DNA of 57,520 bases from Bacteriovoracaceae bacterium (GTDB lineage Bacteria; Bdellovibrionota; Bacteriovoracia; Bacteriovoracales; Bacteriovoracaceae): positions 1 through 57,520 of the forward strand of contig JAONMX010000005.1 in assembly GCA_028378565.1 (NCBI GenBank), read 5' to 3'. A model generated the notes under the pieces. It made no database searches. It worked only from the letters and a program-made list of their open reading frames with translations, and was not told where the DNA came from. Within the stretch, counting starts at the first letter, position 1; every line of letters starts with the position of its first letter. Positions 34,801-41,909 of this stretch are shown one piece after another. Position numbers and translations under genes: made by a program.

Positions 34801-35242
34801 TAATATCTTGAAAGAACTTCATTGAAATTTCAAAACTTCCATCTGAATTAGAAATAACTTCTTCACGATTTAAAAATCCTGCATCTAGATCAATTTTGAC
34901 ATTAGGTCTTGACGCACCTTTCATCCCTTTAACTATTATTTTTGAAATATCACTTGAATCAGGCATAAGCGTAATAAGATCCCCATTAAGAACCTTTAAG
35001 ACAACTTCAACACTAAAATTAACTTCAGTAATATTACCTGCTAAATCAGAAGCAGTTATTTTTATAGGATAAGTTCCTTCAACTGGAGTGTATAACGATT
35101 GAGTAAAACTCAAGTCATTACTAAGGCTTGAAGATAGCCCATTTATGTTTAGTGAACCTAGCGACTCATTTGATTTTCCCTTAAGATCAAAGCTTAGGGT
35201 ATTAACAAAGTCGCCATCGTTTAAGTTTAAACTTGAAAGCAT
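28877..35242 (-). CDS. Giant teneurin-like RHS/YD-repeat protein
   Basis: 2121 residues. In order: an Ig-like segment, a carboxypeptidase-regulatory-like repeat (TLSGIVKDSDKNPLPGVGVS, about 170), a ZU5-like stretch (GVELYIPAGATTFPDG, about 285), NHL propeller repeats (about 830-1050: KTLIFADHGNHRVRKI, FFYIADTGHHRVIQI), a long run of YD repeats, and the RHS core (YTGREWDAESGLYYYRARYL, about 1915). The last 180 residues form a variable, Gly/Ala-rich hydrophobic tip. RHS shells enclose and deliver toxin tips. The ATG lies 41 bases inside the PilZ gene and no signal peptide is visible, so the 5' end may be lost. Confidence 0.85.
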   Translation of the reverse strand: MLSSLNLNDGDFVNTLSFDLKGKSNESLGSLNINGLSSSLSNDLSFTQSLYTPVEGTYPIKITASDLAGNITEVNFSVEVVLKVLNGDLITLMPDSSDISKIIVKGMKGASRPNVKIDLDAGFLNREEVISNSDGSFEISMKFFQDIILSATDYQINRTDTVRLNYNVDTTLSGIVKDSDKNPLPGVGVSIYGTNQTTVTDSSGVFSIPNPLTGDQTLVIDGTSIPVNVTGPNRKFSKTSMTVSIGVTQLNALDRPIYLSPVILDGTETEIPDDNTAVVVTSPHAPGVELYIPAGATTFPDGIEKRAISIQEISSDATTIPPVDFAVPETVYALEPSGVSFSQSVELILPNDNDLPPGSEVIIFSKNSEDGTWDIDGAAQVTDDGGSIRTKEGEGISHFSEVYAVPLPPKISEFEKGHLTDTFNGALTNSIKLPSYKSLGSDRSPTLIYNSLWANPSALVSALLEVPDNHVSIPFAIKTKRSLFSSSGGAGQIDTWVQPESVKVQFKTYDQTGAKVEYRDIPNYSVVSYKMPLSDIESGIYPYSAKYEIRLKRIKITTIQRAQGSLFSYKQSLSSSRIESQIAKVFPLEVAGSYKFQNKIHSPVGRGWEIAGKQRILNPDDERLLIEEADGSLTEYAANNTVENIHKAVNNLVASDLSDPYNVLVLEDNNQLTEINIENKSSQYLNEVEYFQGNFGWVDSFPAWPGAWFCYERYVPFNRYRWPKQLFRADRNVFATDVNGQIFRVNLDSTATSKVVGQMGQTPNNWIMPEYDFCGKPGTFCRNKTVIRDYPAIGCYWPVQGTGQVQVQGFNDGWLDHGAVNRPWGITAGADPKTLIFADHGNHRVRKINLETSTISTIAGNGQTYNNGNGGPALQASIYHPKGVLLDSVGNIYVSVEAGEIRKISPQGQITNFAGNSSGGGVLANSGYISDLVLNDPTGMVIDEVNDFFYIADTGHHRVIQINLLDKSYKTIAGSGQCHSEDVSEGKPALLTSLCLPEQLGLDADKNLLVEDKGHGYIRRVLLNHGTNSEFLTYLPMKGKGTKVVKLADNSFRREYRDGGFSYFNTDGLHTSSESRNGRYIDYSYDAGKLVTVTDSVGNQETYSYNNDLLQSITDPAGRVTTFEYDVNLLTKVNFPDGSTRQFSYEPATGLMTSEINQRGIATTYHYNEWARLESVERADGAVVTVNDSTSEIMSNNFTGGVVGQLAQVGSEELADGIKDAKSNVTTFSKDKDGYVSEITDSEGKVTKVERDLEGRPTKIIRFDDSVVLFTYNEDGDLIKKIDSATEVVIEYVYNQYGQLLGQSDPRGNWAENIYNDTTGLLISSKNQLNQTTTNEYYDLGVLKSRTNSFNQKVIFNYDNNGNLISQLDPLGLETKYERDGAGNVTKVINANNQETINTYDAFNRLLSVKTPKGEITTYQYLATGELAKIIDPLGNETLFSYNILGQMIEKTDPLGFKTKISYDVNGNVTQEIDPNGNIKTFEYDSLDQLVKRILPDNIYEFVYDARGNVSSISDGKTKIDYLYKRNEAGDVVSAVNFEGLGSYLNLPSYEIGYDYDVSGNRTKMITSFGEVNYTYDNGNRLTGLTNHLNEGFSFEYDGGNRLSAINRPGSRSVLSFDDGNFLTSLIHSKVSNSSELSKFAYVRDNIGNRKKMTTNSGVHEYDYDLNNQLTSAVNPDSVDETFSYDEIGNRTTDQDGSYSFEPKKQRLSEDYNFFYSYDNNGNLTTKVTKDHSKTINYSYSSENQLIRIQWYDGTTLTKEAHYLYDALGRRVQKEIIDQQDNTNNFTRKFVYDGNEIIAQLDENNVELTRYTHSGLRTDDVLSVELTQAGVDKNLGTTVGSFQYIKDAQGTVVDLVDNSGSKVQHHAYSAFGKLLKITDGNGNDVTDAPPVAPYFTYTGREWDAESGLYYYRARYLDPSTGRFLTVDPDAGDIRSPITHINKYTYVGNNPVMFVDPSGAIKLKRVLAIAISPGTAIFRPFLNDKYENRLDNIIIASAVVAAAVYTAPVTAGVAAGVTVVQNRNKKGNFFDNLGDFTTDFAFNFAVSYALNGGSDIDPNAAGSLFGFNLPVNALAVEAGTGLTGVFIKETLCNNKKHIPGSLIGDVANGLGFVADRIRTTCD

Positions 35243-35843
35243 AAGGTGTACTCTCTAAATTAAAAGGTTTTGTTTTTCTAACTTTTACAACGCTCGCCTC
35301 TAATGGGATATCAATTGAGTTTAGCTGTAAAACAACCTTATCAAAACTTTCATTCTCTTTAATAGAAACAACATCATCCTTACTCAGTAATATACTAAAG
35401 CCACCAGCACTTACGTCATAAAGTTTTCTTGTTAGAAATTTTTCATTATTTTTATAAATGATAACAGTTGCATCCTTTAAAGAATAGTAACGATCAAGCT
35501 CTCGACGTTCATGTATTTTTAAAGTTTCAGGTTGCCCAAACCACCACGGTCCTCTTTGTCCACCATTTGTAAAATGAGAATAGAACTCAATTCCCAAGTT
35601 AGGGATATAAAACCGAGTAGCAGTCTTAAGGCTAACATTATTTGTTTCAAATACATCTGGCTCGTCAAGAACAATACGAAATTCATTTAAAGTCTGATTA
35701 AAATTATTAATCTTTCCACTACTTGCGAGTAATCCAACTTTAACAGGGGCCCAAAAATCTACACGAGAATGAGAATCAATTATTTTCAATAATTGTAATT
35801 TAATCTCATTATCTTCATCTACGATTTTCAAAAGAACTTCCAA
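35202..35843 (-). CDS. PilZ-domain protein, c-di-GMP-binding type
   Basis: 213 residues. The C-terminal half carries RRELDRYYSLKDATV (the R-x3-R motif) and YDVSAGGFSILLS (the D-x-S-x2-G motif), the two c-di-GMP contacts of PilZ. The N-terminal 100 residues resemble a YcgR-N-like or unrelated beta domain. Its end overlaps the RHS start by 41 bases, and the last residues (KRWRLC) lie in the overlap. It may tie RHS expression or assembly to c-di-GMP, which is inference. Confidence 0.7.
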   Translation of the reverse strand: MEVLLKIVDEDNEIKLQLLKIIDSHSRVDFWAPVKVGLLASSGKINNFNQTLNEFRIVLDEPDVFETNNVSLKTATRFYIPNLGIEFYSHFTNGGQRGPWWFGQPETLKIHERRELDRYYSLKDATVIIYKNNEKFLTRKLYDVSAGGFSILLSKDDVVSIKENESFDKVVLQLNSIDIPLEASVVKVRKTKPFNLESTPYAFKFKLKRWRLC

Positions 35844-35873
35844 ATTATTAAGAATAATTTATAAATATATTAT

Positions 35874-35888
35874 TGTTAACTATTAACA
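35874..35888. promoter_or_regulatory. Palindrome in divergent promoter region
   Basis: TGTTAA and TTAACA flank CTA in the AT-rich 101-base gap between the leftward PilZ/RHS genes and the rightward HPt-REC gene. It may be an operator shared by both; no regulator can be assigned. Confidence 0.4.
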
Positions 35889-35944
35889 TAACAATTTAAT
35901 ATACCGATATTATAGATGTATTTAATAAAAATAAAAGGTTTAAA

Positions 35945-36880
35945 ATGCTTGATCAATTATCAGAAGAATTTTCCCTTGAAGCACAAGATTTATTTGATGA
36001 ATCAGAAGAATCACTATTATGTATAGATAATGGAGAGGAATTTGAACCTCACTTTAATTCTATTTTTAGATGTTTTCACTCATTGAAGGGTGCTGCAGGA
36101 ATGTTTGAGCTAAATGATCTACAAAACCACATGCATAAGATTGAAGATCAATTTGAAAAAGAAAAAGAAATTGGAAAAATAAGTAAAGAAAAAATTGATT
36201 ATTATCTAAATGCTATAGATTATGCAAAAGAGATACTCAATAATACTGCAACGAAAGAGTTTAATTATAATTTTCGAAATGATAAAAATATTGAAGAAAA
36301 GACATCTAAGGACGTTCCGACTCTTGACGCAAAAAAAGTAGACATAATTAATAAGAAAAAATCAATTGGTTCCATCGTCATTGTAGATGACGAAGAGGTT
36401 ATTTGTGAATTATTATCTGATATATTAGAAGACTATGGTTATACAACACGCTCTTTTACTGAAGCTAGCAAGGCCATCGAAGAAATAAAGAAAATAAAAC
36501 CAGATTTAATCTTTATAGACCTTAAGATGCCCACCATGGATAGTACAGAGATGGTAAAGTGCCTTGAGGCAGAAAAAATGGATATACCTGTTTGTGTAAT
36601 ATCTGATTGTCTTACAAAAGATAGGATACTAGAGCTCTATGAACTCGGAGTGAAAGGATTTATAAATAAGCCCTTTGATAGTTCACAATTGATTAGTCTT
36701 GTAAATAGTATCATCGAACAAAAAAAGACAATGAGGCTTCTTAATCAAAGTATACATTTTATTCTTTATCAATTTCAAGATATTGATAACTATTTAAAAA
36801 AGAATGGTAAAAATAATATAAGGAATAGCTTTAAAGCTGAGTTAGAAAATATTATGATTCTTAGAGACAAGTTAAAATGA
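35945..36880 (+). CDS. HPt-REC two-component phosphorelay protein
   Basis: 311 residues. An N-terminal HPt domain has the phospho-acceptor H45 in FRCFHSLKGAAGMF. A linker follows, then a receiver domain from about 145 with IVIVDDEEVI, the Asp acceptor in FIDLKMP near 195, and the conserved FINKPF Lys. No output domain. Acts as an intermediate of a phosphorelay in the cytosol. Divergent from the PilZ-RHS operon, with AAGG before the ATG. Confidence 0.85.
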   Translation: MLDQLSEEFSLEAQDLFDESEESLLCIDNGEEFEPHFNSIFRCFHSLKGAAGMFELNDLQNHMHKIEDQFEKEKEIGKISKEKIDYYLNAIDYAKEILNNTATKEFNYNFRNDKNIEEKTSKDVPTLDAKKVDIINKKKSIGSIVIVDDEEVICELLSDILEDYGYTTRSFTEASKAIEEIKKIKPDLIFIDLKMPTMDSTEMVKCLEAEKMDIPVCVISDCLTKDRILELYELGVKGFINKPFDSSQLISLVNSIIEQKKTMRLLNQSIHFILYQFQDIDNYLKKNGKNNIRNSFKAELENIMILRDKLK

Positions 36881-36946
36881 TAAAAATAAAGATTTTAAAA
36901 CTAACTGCAATATTAAAATCCTTGATGAGAAATAAATCTTCTCAAA

Positions 36947-37507
36947 ATGATATCGCTTGGCTTAGGCATGAATTCAAAAAGTTACTCTAATCAATTCCAA
37001 TTACATTCAATTGCCTCTTGTCATCCAAATCAAATTTCTTTATATTATAAAAAAAAAAGAAACTTTCATTTATCAACTTCACCAAAAAGAAGTGAGAACT
37101 TCTTCACAGATCATTATTGGAAGAAAGCAATCCCTATTCATTTAGAAGAACAGGAAAAAGAAAGTGCCATAAGATTCTTTATTTTAAATAATGAGCAAGT
37201 CATCATTGGAAATATTAATTTTTCAAATATCCAAGGCTTTCCCATTCACTCTTGTAATCTTGGATATTCTCTTGATGAAGATTATACAGGAAAAGGTATT
37301 ATGACTTACTTTTTAAATCAGGCCATTGAATTTGTCTTTCATAAAACAAGTGTTCATAAGGTATTTGCGAATCACACTCCTTGGAATATTTCCAGTGCTA
37401 GAGTTCTTAACAAACTTGGATTTTCAAAGATTGGTGAGTGCAAAGACTACTTACTCATTAATGATAATTGGGAAGATCATGTTCTCAATGTACTCTTTAA
37501 AAAATAA
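36947..37507 (+). CDS. GNAT acetyltransferase, RimJ/RimL-like
   Basis: 186 residues. The RimJ-like core is seen in IIGNINFSNIQGF, YSLDEDYTGKGIMTYFLNQAIEFVF (acetyl-CoA loop with a modified Q/R-x2-G-x-G/A), HKVFANHTPWNISSARVLNKLGF. It would acetylate a protein N-terminus or a small amine. The ribosome-binding site is weak at both candidate ATGs (36947, 36968). It stands alone before the peptide-exporter operon. Confidence 0.75.
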   Translation: MISLGLGMNSKSYSNQFQLHSIASCHPNQISLYYKKKRNFHLSTSPKRSENFFTDHYWKKAIPIHLEEQEKESAIRFFILNNEQVIIGNINFSNIQGFPIHSCNLGYSLDEDYTGKGIMTYFLNQAIEFVFHKTSVHKVFANHTPWNISSARVLNKLGFSKIGECKDYLLINDNWEDHVLNVLFKK

Positions 37508-37534
37508 TCTTTTTTATTTTTTTTAAATTAATTG

Positions 37535-37562
37535 TTGACTTTGATAAAAAATAATCTATCTT
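37535..37562 (+). promoter_or_regulatory. Promoter of the peptide/exporter operon
   Basis: TTGACT (37535-37540) and TATCTT (37557-37562), 16-base AT-rich spacer, 33 bases before the ATG of the 41-residue gene. A good sigma-70-type match. Confidence 0.55.
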
Positions 37563-37595
37563 AGTAAATAACCATACCTATAAAAGGAGGTAACC

Positions 37596-37721
37596 ATGAT
37601 TAACATTCAAAAAATAAAAGCTTTTAACCTATCGGTAAATGCAGTTGTGGTGACCTCAGACCTTAAGGCACCAACCAGACTCTGTCTTGGTGATGCCGAT
37701 ACAAACAAACTTACCCACTAG
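37596..37721 (+). CDS. 41-residue peptide with strong ribosome-binding site, candidate exported peptide
   Basis: The ATG follows AGGAGG at ideal distance, the strongest Shine-Dalgarno site in this part of the window, under its own promoter. The product starts MINIQKIKAFNLSVNAVV, then VTSDLKAPTRLCLGDADT and ends NKLTH: a helical leader-like half and a short polar half with one Cys. It precedes an 85-residue protein and an ABC exporter. Precursor peptides of export systems look like this, but no modification enzyme is adjacent, so function remains open. Confidence 0.55.
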   Translation: MINIQKIKAFNLSVNAVVVTSDLKAPTRLCLGDADTNKLTH

Positions 37722-37856
37722 CAAGCCCGTAAGTTTAAAAATCACCAAAATTAAAACATTTTAAGGTTTATGCAGAATAAGCTTAGGGATTCCTTTGTCT
37801 ATTCTACGTAATTATTAACTAACTTAATGAATTTATTAAAATACATAGGAGTATTT

Positions 37857-38114
37857 ATGTCTCATTACAACGTAGAACAACTTGAATTATTTCAAGAGTT
37901 CAAAAAATTATTTAGTGCAAGCGAACAAATAGGAAGAAGTAGCTTAAAAATAGCTTCTTTCATGATCGCTCCCCCAATTCAACTACTGAAGTTGATGCTT
38001 GATCGCCCTCGATTAAGAAAGAATCTAGCTCCAGGCAAGTGGATTGATGTACCAGGAAATCAAAGTGAGTATGTTTCACCATTTTGGCGGCCCCCTAGTA
38101 GTAACGATATATAG
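37857..38114 (+). CDS. 85-residue protein upstream of ABC exporter
   Basis: ATG 37857 with AGGAG upstream. The N-terminal half is helical (EQLELFQEFKKLFSASEQIG), the middle has a short hydrophobic stretch (IASFMIAPPIQLLKLML), and the C-terminus is Pro/Trp-rich (APGKWIDVPGN, SPFWRPPSSNDI). It ends 14 bases before the exporter gene. No family was recognised. It may be a second small substrate or an accessory factor. Confidence 0.55.
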   Translation: MSHYNVEQLELFQEFKKLFSASEQIGRSSLKIASFMIAPPIQLLKLMLDRPRLRKNLAPGKWIDVPGNQSEYVSPFWRPPSSNDI

Positions 38115-38128
38115 AAAAGGAAATAGTA

Positions 38129-40393
38129 ATGAAAACTATAAGAGAAAAAGAAAACAAATTTACAAAGTATTTCGGACAAGAGTCCAGTTTAGACAGCAGA
38201 ACTAAAGGATTTATTGAAAATCTTGAACAAGAAATAAAGTATTTCTGTCTTAGTGACCTAAATGATGAAGAGATGATTCACCATCAATGGGTCGTTTTAA
38301 CAAAAGACTTTCTTGTCCTTAGTTCAAATAACCAATGTCAGTCTTACGAGATTAAAAACTTTATTAAGCTAAGAGAAAAAGAGAGCTTAAGTTATTCCAC
38401 ATGGTACTTACTAAAGTCCCACGATGAAGCTCCAGTGGTAACAATAAAGTTTACAAAAAGACAAAGTATCAACTTCTCAAAATTGAAGTTCTTACTCGAA
38501 GAATCTATCAAAGGTAATGATATTAACTTTGATGAAAACTGGTGTGCTGAAAGTGAGTACCAAAAAGGTCTTTTAAAACCTCTTCAAGAAGCTCAAGCGG
38601 CTATAGAAGGTAAAGAGCAATCTGTTCTTTTTAGGCTTTTAAATTACTTATCTCCGTATCGTAAAGAATTAACGATAGGTATTTTTGGAGCCTTTGGTGC
38701 AACGCTAACGGGATTAGTTCCTGCTTTTATGTCAGGTCGTTTGATTGATGAGGTTGTTAGACCTTATCAAACGGGAGTTATTGATACTAATGGTGCTTTT
38801 TCTAAAGCATGACTTTTCTTTGGCCTATTTGTAGCAAGTTTAGGCCTAAAGGAATTCTTCATGTGGATGAGATTAAATAAAATGAGCATCCTTGGAGAAA
38901 AAGTAGCTAAAGACTTACGAGATGATTTATATGCTCACCTACAAAAGTTGAACCTTGATTTCTATAGCAAGAAAAATACAGGCTCAATCATAAGTAGAGT
39001 GAGTTCAGATACTGATCGGATTTGGGACTTTATTGCTTTTGGTATTGTTGAGTCGAGCATTGCTGTACTCTCTTTGGTTTGTTTAAGTAGTGTTCTTATC
39101 TATCTAGATTGGAAGCTAGGGCTTTTGATGACTATTCCCGTGCCAATATTACTTTTTAGTATTTATAAGCATGGAGAAAGAATGAAGTCACTTTTTACCA
39201 AAGCATGGAGGAAGTGGTCTTCTGTTACTGCCATATTAAGTGACACAATTCCAGGAATCCAAGTGGTAAAAGCTTTTGGACAAGAAAATAAAGAAGTGCG
39301 GAAGTTTAGTAAGTCGAATGTTGAAGTGACCAATGAGTTTGAAAAAATTCATATGGCATGGACAAAATTTTGGCCGATACTAATGCTTTCCATTCATAGT
39401 ATCTCTATAACGGTTTGGTTTTTTGCCATTCCAAGATTACTTGCTGACGGAAAGAATGGATTAAGCGCAGGGACTTTTATTAGTTTCCTACTTTATATGA
39501 CCATGTTCTCTCAACCAATTGAGGTTATTGGACAAGTCAGTAGGATGCTTAACCGTGCTATTAGTAGTGCACACCGTATTTTTGAAATTTTGGATACAAG
39601 ACCAACAATGAAGCAAAAGAAAAATGCTCAAAAGGTAACTATTGATGGAGGTATTACTTTTAAAAATGTCACATTTTCTTACGATGGAGTTCGTCCTATT
39701 CTTAAAAAAATGTCTTTTGACATTCAACAAGGAGAGATGATTGGACTCGTTGGAAAAAGTGGAGGTGGGAAAAGTACAATTTCAAAACTACTTGCTCGCT
39801 TTTATGATGTAAACAGTGGAGAGGTTTTAATAGATGGAATGAATGTTAATAGTTTCGACTTATCTTTTTATCGCAAACAAGTAGGTATGGTGTTGCAAGA
39901 CCCATATCTCTTCCAGGGAAGTATTTGGGAAAATATATCTTACGGGGTTGATAAAAAGAATATCTACGAGATTATAAAGGCCTCAAAGGCCGCCAACGCT
40001 CATGACTTTATCTGTTCTCTTCCACAAGGTTACGACACGGTTATTGGTGAAAGAGGTCATACTCTCTCGGGTGGTGAAAGACAAAGAATCTCTATTGCAC
40101 GAGCGATTTTAGCCGACCCTAAAATTTTAATTTTAGATGAAGCAACCTCAGCAGTAGATACAGAAACGGAACGTTTTATTCAAGATGCTCTTGATAAGTT
40201 GATTGAAGGAAGAACCGTGATTGCCATTGCTCACCTTCTTTCAACACTGAGAAAGGCAGACCGTATTTTTGTTATTGGAAATGGTGGCATTGTTGAGAGT
40301 GGTACCCATGGAAATCTTATGCAAAAAGATGATGGTGCTTATAAGAAACTTCATCAAATGCAACAAGAAATGAGCGAGAGCTTCATTTTATAA
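38129..40393 (+). pseudogene. ABC exporter interrupted by one in-frame TGA (DUF1854-associated type)
   Basis: One continuous frame of about 755 codons except for TGA at 38810-38812. The N-terminal 140 residues form an extra cytosolic domain, then a six-helix exporter domain begins (YLSPYRKELTIGIFGAFGATL). The TGA falls in its second helix. Downstream are Walker A GKSGGGKST, signature LSGGERQR, Walker B ILILDEATSA and the H-loop IAHLL. The architecture matches the exporters that accompany DUF1854 proteins in cyanophycin-linked loci. Either a recent nonsense mutation or readthrough; the rest of the frame is undamaged. Confidence 0.8.
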
Positions 40394-40402
40394 GGAGGAT
40401 TT

Positions 40403-40873
40403 ATGAAACAAATAGAAGAGATATCTTTTGATTTGAAAAATAACTTTATTCTTCAGGCAAAGATTAAGGAAAGATCGATGGAGGTTTACCTCAAGCGTTG
40501 TTTTCCTTGGTCTCATCCTCACCAATTTATTAGCGTGAGAGATACTGAAGATAAAGAAGTTTTTTTTATTCAAAATATTGATGATTTACCAGAAGAAGAG
40601 CGCGGACTACTTTTGAAACAACTTGAAAGTGATACTTTTGTTTTAGAAATAACAAAAATAAATAGTATTGATGATGAAGTTGAAATTAGAAAGTTTGATG
40701 TTCAAACAGACAAAGGTCATCGGGTGTTTCAAACAATGATTGATTACTGGCCAGAAATGCTTAATGGTACTGATGTACTCATTAATGATATCTCTGGTGA
40801 CATGTATAAGATTACCAACTGGAAAAATTTAGATTTTGAAAGTTGTAAGCTGATTGAGCAATATATTGATTAA
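40403..40873 (+). CDS. DUF1854 family partner of ABC exporter
   Basis: 156 residues. FPWSHPHQFISVRDTEDKEVFFIQNIDDL, then TDKGHRVFQ and LINDISGDMYKITNWKNLDFESCKLI, are the DUF1854 signatures. It begins nine bases after the exporter stop with AAGGAGG. The family occurs together with this exporter type. Its role is unknown, probably substrate handling or regulation of transport. The 3' end overlaps the convergent YihY gene by four bases. Confidence 0.8.
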   Translation: MKQIEEISFDLKNNFILQAKIKERSMEVYLKRCFPWSHPHQFISVRDTEDKEVFFIQNIDDLPEEERGLLLKQLESDTFVLEITKINSIDDEVEIRKFDVQTDKGHRVFQTMIDYWPEMLNGTDVLINDISGDMYKITNWKNLDFESCKLIEQYID

Positions 40874-41853
40874 GCAGCTTTGTTTGGAACTTCTGGCGGA
40901 TCGTTCTTCGCTTTGATATCTTGTGATGGGGTCTGTGATGTACTTTTAAGAAGTCCTCCATAGATCTCATCATATTTTAGGTAAGCAACACTTGCTCCAA
41001 AATAGAAAGTACACATCAAATAATAAACCCATAGTACTGCAATAATAATTGTCTCAAAATTTCCATATGTCTGAGTTAAAGAACTCTTTGCCATGGTCAT
41101 ATATATCCAATGAAAACTCTTCCCCATAACAAAACATGATACAAAAGTTAGAGAACCATAAAAGGCATCAGAAATTGATATTTTTCTCGTTGTTCCTACT
41201 TTAAAAAAGAATGTAAAAAATACTAAGCTTAATATAGCTGGAAGCATTCCCCCTTTATAAAGGAAATCCATGTACACCATTGAACTCTCACTCATTTTAG
41301 TAAGGGCATAGAATAAGTTTTTATTTGAAATCACTAACAATGAAAAAATAAAACTCGTAAACATTAAACCAACACCAAGAGATTTCATGTCTTCAAAAAT
41401 AAAACCACCCTTTTGCTCTGTTTTACTGGTATGATGAAGTCCAAACATCAGCGAGCTAACGACACCTAAAGTTGCATAAAAAAGCAGAAAAACATTTACA
41501 ATATTTGTTCCACTAATACCTTTTAACTGTCCTTCAACAATCTTACTAATACTATCCATGATCCATGGGGCAAGGTTGGGAAAACTAGAATTAACAACTT
41601 CAAGAACATGAGTCTTCGCCATTTCAAAGTCGTTTGTCACATATCCAGTCATAGAAATAAATAAAAGAATGATGGGACAAAAACTTAAGATGGAGAAGAA
41701 GGTTGCCGAGCCAGCAAGGATCTCACCTTTACGTTTTTTAAAATAAAAGAATCCATGAATCAGTCTATGGCCAAGTTTGGCCATTATTTTAAAGCTAGAG
41801 CTCTCATAGTGTGATGTGTATTCTGTTATTTTCTTGGTCGGCTTTTTTTCCAT
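40870..41853 (-). CDS. YihY/BrkB family inner-membrane protein
   Basis: 327 residues. Six hydrophobic segments, with the family features GEILAGSATFFSILSFCPIILLFI and the terminal YGNFETIIIAVLWVYYLMCTFYFGA helix pair. Members are inner-membrane proteins of uncertain transport function. A Pro/Lys-rich tail (TSQTPSQDIKAKNDPPE) is cytosolic. Single gene, convergent with DUF1854. Confidence 0.85.
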   Translation of the reverse strand: MEKKPTKKITEYTSHYESSSFKIMAKLGHRLIHGFFYFKKRKGEILAGSATFFSILSFCPIILLFISMTGYVTNDFEMAKTHVLEVVNSSFPNLAPWIMDSISKIVEGQLKGISGTNIVNVFLLFYATLGVVSSLMFGLHHTSKTEQKGGFIFEDMKSLGVGLMFTSFIFSLLVISNKNLFYALTKMSESSMVYMDFLYKGGMLPAILSLVFFTFFFKVGTTRKISISDAFYGSLTFVSCFVMGKSFHWIYMTMAKSSLTQTYGNFETIIIAVLWVYYLMCTFYFGASVAYLKYDEIYGGLLKSTSQTPSQDIKAKNDPPEVPNKAA

Positions 41854-41909
41854 GTAGGCGTATCGGATTACTTGAGTATTTTCTTCACTTATATTTTCAA
41901 CTTATTGAT

